A stretch of 52,418 bases of DNA from CAJWKT01 sp964465375. Lineage in GTDB: Bacteria > Pseudomonadota > Gammaproteobacteria > Steroidobacterales > Rariloculaceae. The notes under the pieces are model-generated. The model searched no databases, had not been told where the DNA came from, and was given only the letters and a program-made list of their open reading frames with translations. The stretch spans positions 1 through 52,418 of the forward strand of contig CAYXIJ010000017.1 of assembly GCA_964465375.1 (NCBI GenBank), written 5' to 3'. Position numbers and translations under genes: made by a program. Positions 51,263 to 52,418 of the stretch are shown one piece after another; within the stretch, counting starts at the first letter, position 1, and every line of letters begins with the position of its first letter.

Positions 51263-52418
51263 CTAATTCAGCTTCACGTACTCGAAATCGCCGGCTTGGC
51301 CATTGATTCCCGCGCGGGGCGGGGCGATCCAGCTCGCGAACTTTCCGGGTCGAACCTCTTGCTTCATGAGTGACAAAATGTACTCAAGGTCATCATCGGA
51401 AGGGAGCCAACGGCTCTTCTTAAGCTGCCACTCCTCTTCCGTTACCAGACTACCATTCGGATCAACCCTCACCTCGCTAAATTCCCCTACAGCACGATGA
51501 AAGGCTCGATGAGGAAGTCTGAGCTGGAAATCCACATTCTGCTCTGTGAAAACCCTGTTCCAGCGTTTCATGACACTTTCACAATCCCCAATGAAATCAT
51601 CCGCTAGCCGGGCATTAATAGCTGTCAGGGCCGGGACTTCATGGATTTTTACCGCTCCATTGATAACCTGTGCAACTGGATAAGTATCACTTTTCAATTG
51701 ATGATCATCATCAATTTTTGTTTCGTTGAATCGGCCCTTGATGCTCGCATTAAAAGAATTTGCTGCATTGGTAGAAATTTCAGCTCCAAAAAGATCCAAT
51801 GTGACCGAGTAGTGAAAATTGATTTTCTTTTGAATTGTGGGCAGGTCTACAACTCCCAAAGACCTGGCCTTATCAATATCGCCAGGATCGGTTATCCCGT
51901 TCTCGTTTAGTACCTGGCAAGTTCGCTGAATAATACGCTCAACGCCCGTTCGACCAACAAACATGTGATGGCCCTCTTCTGTCAGCATGAACCGGCAGGT
52001 TCTGGACAGTGGATCAAAACCAGACTGAGCAAGTGACTCGAGCTGCATCTTGCCATCACGGTCCGTAAATGTGGTGAACATGAAAAACGATACCCAATCG
52101 GGTGTTTTTTCATTAAAAGCCCCCAATATGCGAGGCCTGTTGCAGTAACCCTTCCGCCTCCTCACGCCCGTCACGACCAAAATATTTTTGAAGCATATAA
52201 ACCATAGCCCACAAATGACGGCCTTCCTCTACATTGACCTGAAACACATTTCGCATGTCATAAAGTGAAGGTGCGGTTTCTCCCAGGTAGCGCTGCTGCT
52301 CTACAGATGCCGGCTCGGTATCCCCCTGGATGACACAAAGACGCCTTATCATCGCCCTGTACTCACCGGGTATCTCATGCCAAACCGGTTCCCCTATGTG
52401 CTCCCCAAATGCAATTTT
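51263..52418 (-). pseudogene. boxB: Benzoyl-CoA 2,3-epoxidase subunit BoxB, frameshifted and 5' partial
   Basis: BoxB is the diiron oxygenase that epoxidises benzoyl-CoA in aerobic benzoate degradation. Two reading frames together cover it. From the right edge (52418) to a stop at 52113, one frame gives the upstream part (EPVWHEIPGEYR, IQGDTEPASVEQQR, FQVNVEEGRHLWAMVY, GRDGREEAEGLL). From about 52145 down to 51263, another gives PRILGAFNEKTPDWVSFFMF, LTEEGHHMFVG and the remaining C-terminus. Against BoxB as I remember it, about nine residues between GLL and PRIL are replaced by seven bases, which implies loss of about 20 nt and a frame change. Diiron-ligand stretches (VEEGRH, TEEGHH) are intact on both sides. 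The start lies beyond the window. Either a real pseudogene or a sequence error. Confidence 0.88.

Noticed and set aside
1..52418. tRNA, rRNA, CRISPR, transposon, prophage or toxin-antitoxin elements
   Set aside because: None of the expected conserved loops, repeated spacers, transposase or integrase motifs, or terminal repeats was noticed on reading either strand; no computational scan could be run.

Overview
The window looks like a piece of a Gammaproteobacterium, probably marine and aerobic. The best evidence is the Nth protein, which follows E. coli endonuclease III almost residue for residue, and the convergent rnt/grxD pair, an enterobacterial and pseudomonad neighbourhood. No rRNA, tRNA, CRISPR array, insertion sequence or phage gene was found. 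The taxonomy is inference from protein resemblance, because no searches could be run.

Layout. (1) 2-6288, plus strand: an alternative complex III (ACIII) operon (actB1 cut by the left edge, actB2, actC, actD, actE, actF), a quinol:cytochrome c/oxidase electron-transfer complex in which the usual ActB fusion is two genes. (2) 6429-14710: housekeeping and transport: nth, an M17 aminopeptidase, rnt, grxD, a PuuD-like membrane protein, nadC, proC, a dicarboxylate/amino-acid symporter and a YceI protein. (3) 14817-23878: exported or membrane accessory genes (Tat-type aldo/keto reductase, Sec-type fumarylacetoacetase-family protein, parvulin plus HupE pair), AcuI, an EamA transporter, an Nramp-like protein and an L-2-hydroxyglutarate oxidase-like enzyme. 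(4) 30837-23910, minus strand: a five-gene catabolic operon (HpaB-type hydroxylase, ETF-quinone oxidoreductase, GcdH-type dehydrogenase, flavin reductase fused to a MarR domain, UbiD-type decarboxylase). (5) 31052-37450: an exported-protein cluster with two paralogous DUF6152/'PDLSG' pairs, a sulfatase, a secreted RidA, a GST and a Tat-exported D-amino-acid-oxidase-like protein whose domain order is circularly permuted. (6) 37583-40969: a DsbA-like isomerase, a membrane protein with an HExxH motif, an MBL hydrolase and an M19 dipeptidase. (7) 40985-52418: aromatic acyl-CoA metabolism: a FadJ-like bifunctional enzyme, a PaaZ-type aldehyde dehydrogenase without its hydratase domain, a 4HBT thioesterase and LigJ, facing a minus-strand operon boxB (frameshifted, cut by the right edge) - DUF4863 - hcrC - hcrA - hcrB.

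The most interesting part is region 7. The hcrCAB genes encode a three-subunit molybdenum enzyme whose FAD subunit keeps the extra four-cysteine [4Fe-4S] insertion diagnostic of 4-hydroxybenzoyl-CoA reductase, an enzyme known from anaerobic aromatic degradation. Here it is apparently co-transcribed with boxB, the oxygen-dependent benzoyl-CoA epoxidase. The arrangement suggests that 4-hydroxybenzoyl-CoA is reductively dehydroxylated to benzoyl-CoA, which then enters an aerobic epoxide route. The boxB copy in this sequence carries a frameshift, apparently from loss of about 20 nucleotides, so whether the route works here is open. LigJ points to a second route, meta-cleavage of protocatechuate or gallate. 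Region 4 looks like a separate hydroxylation/decarboxylation pathway with electrons passed through ETF-quinone oxidoreductase to the quinone pool, which ACIII would oxidise.
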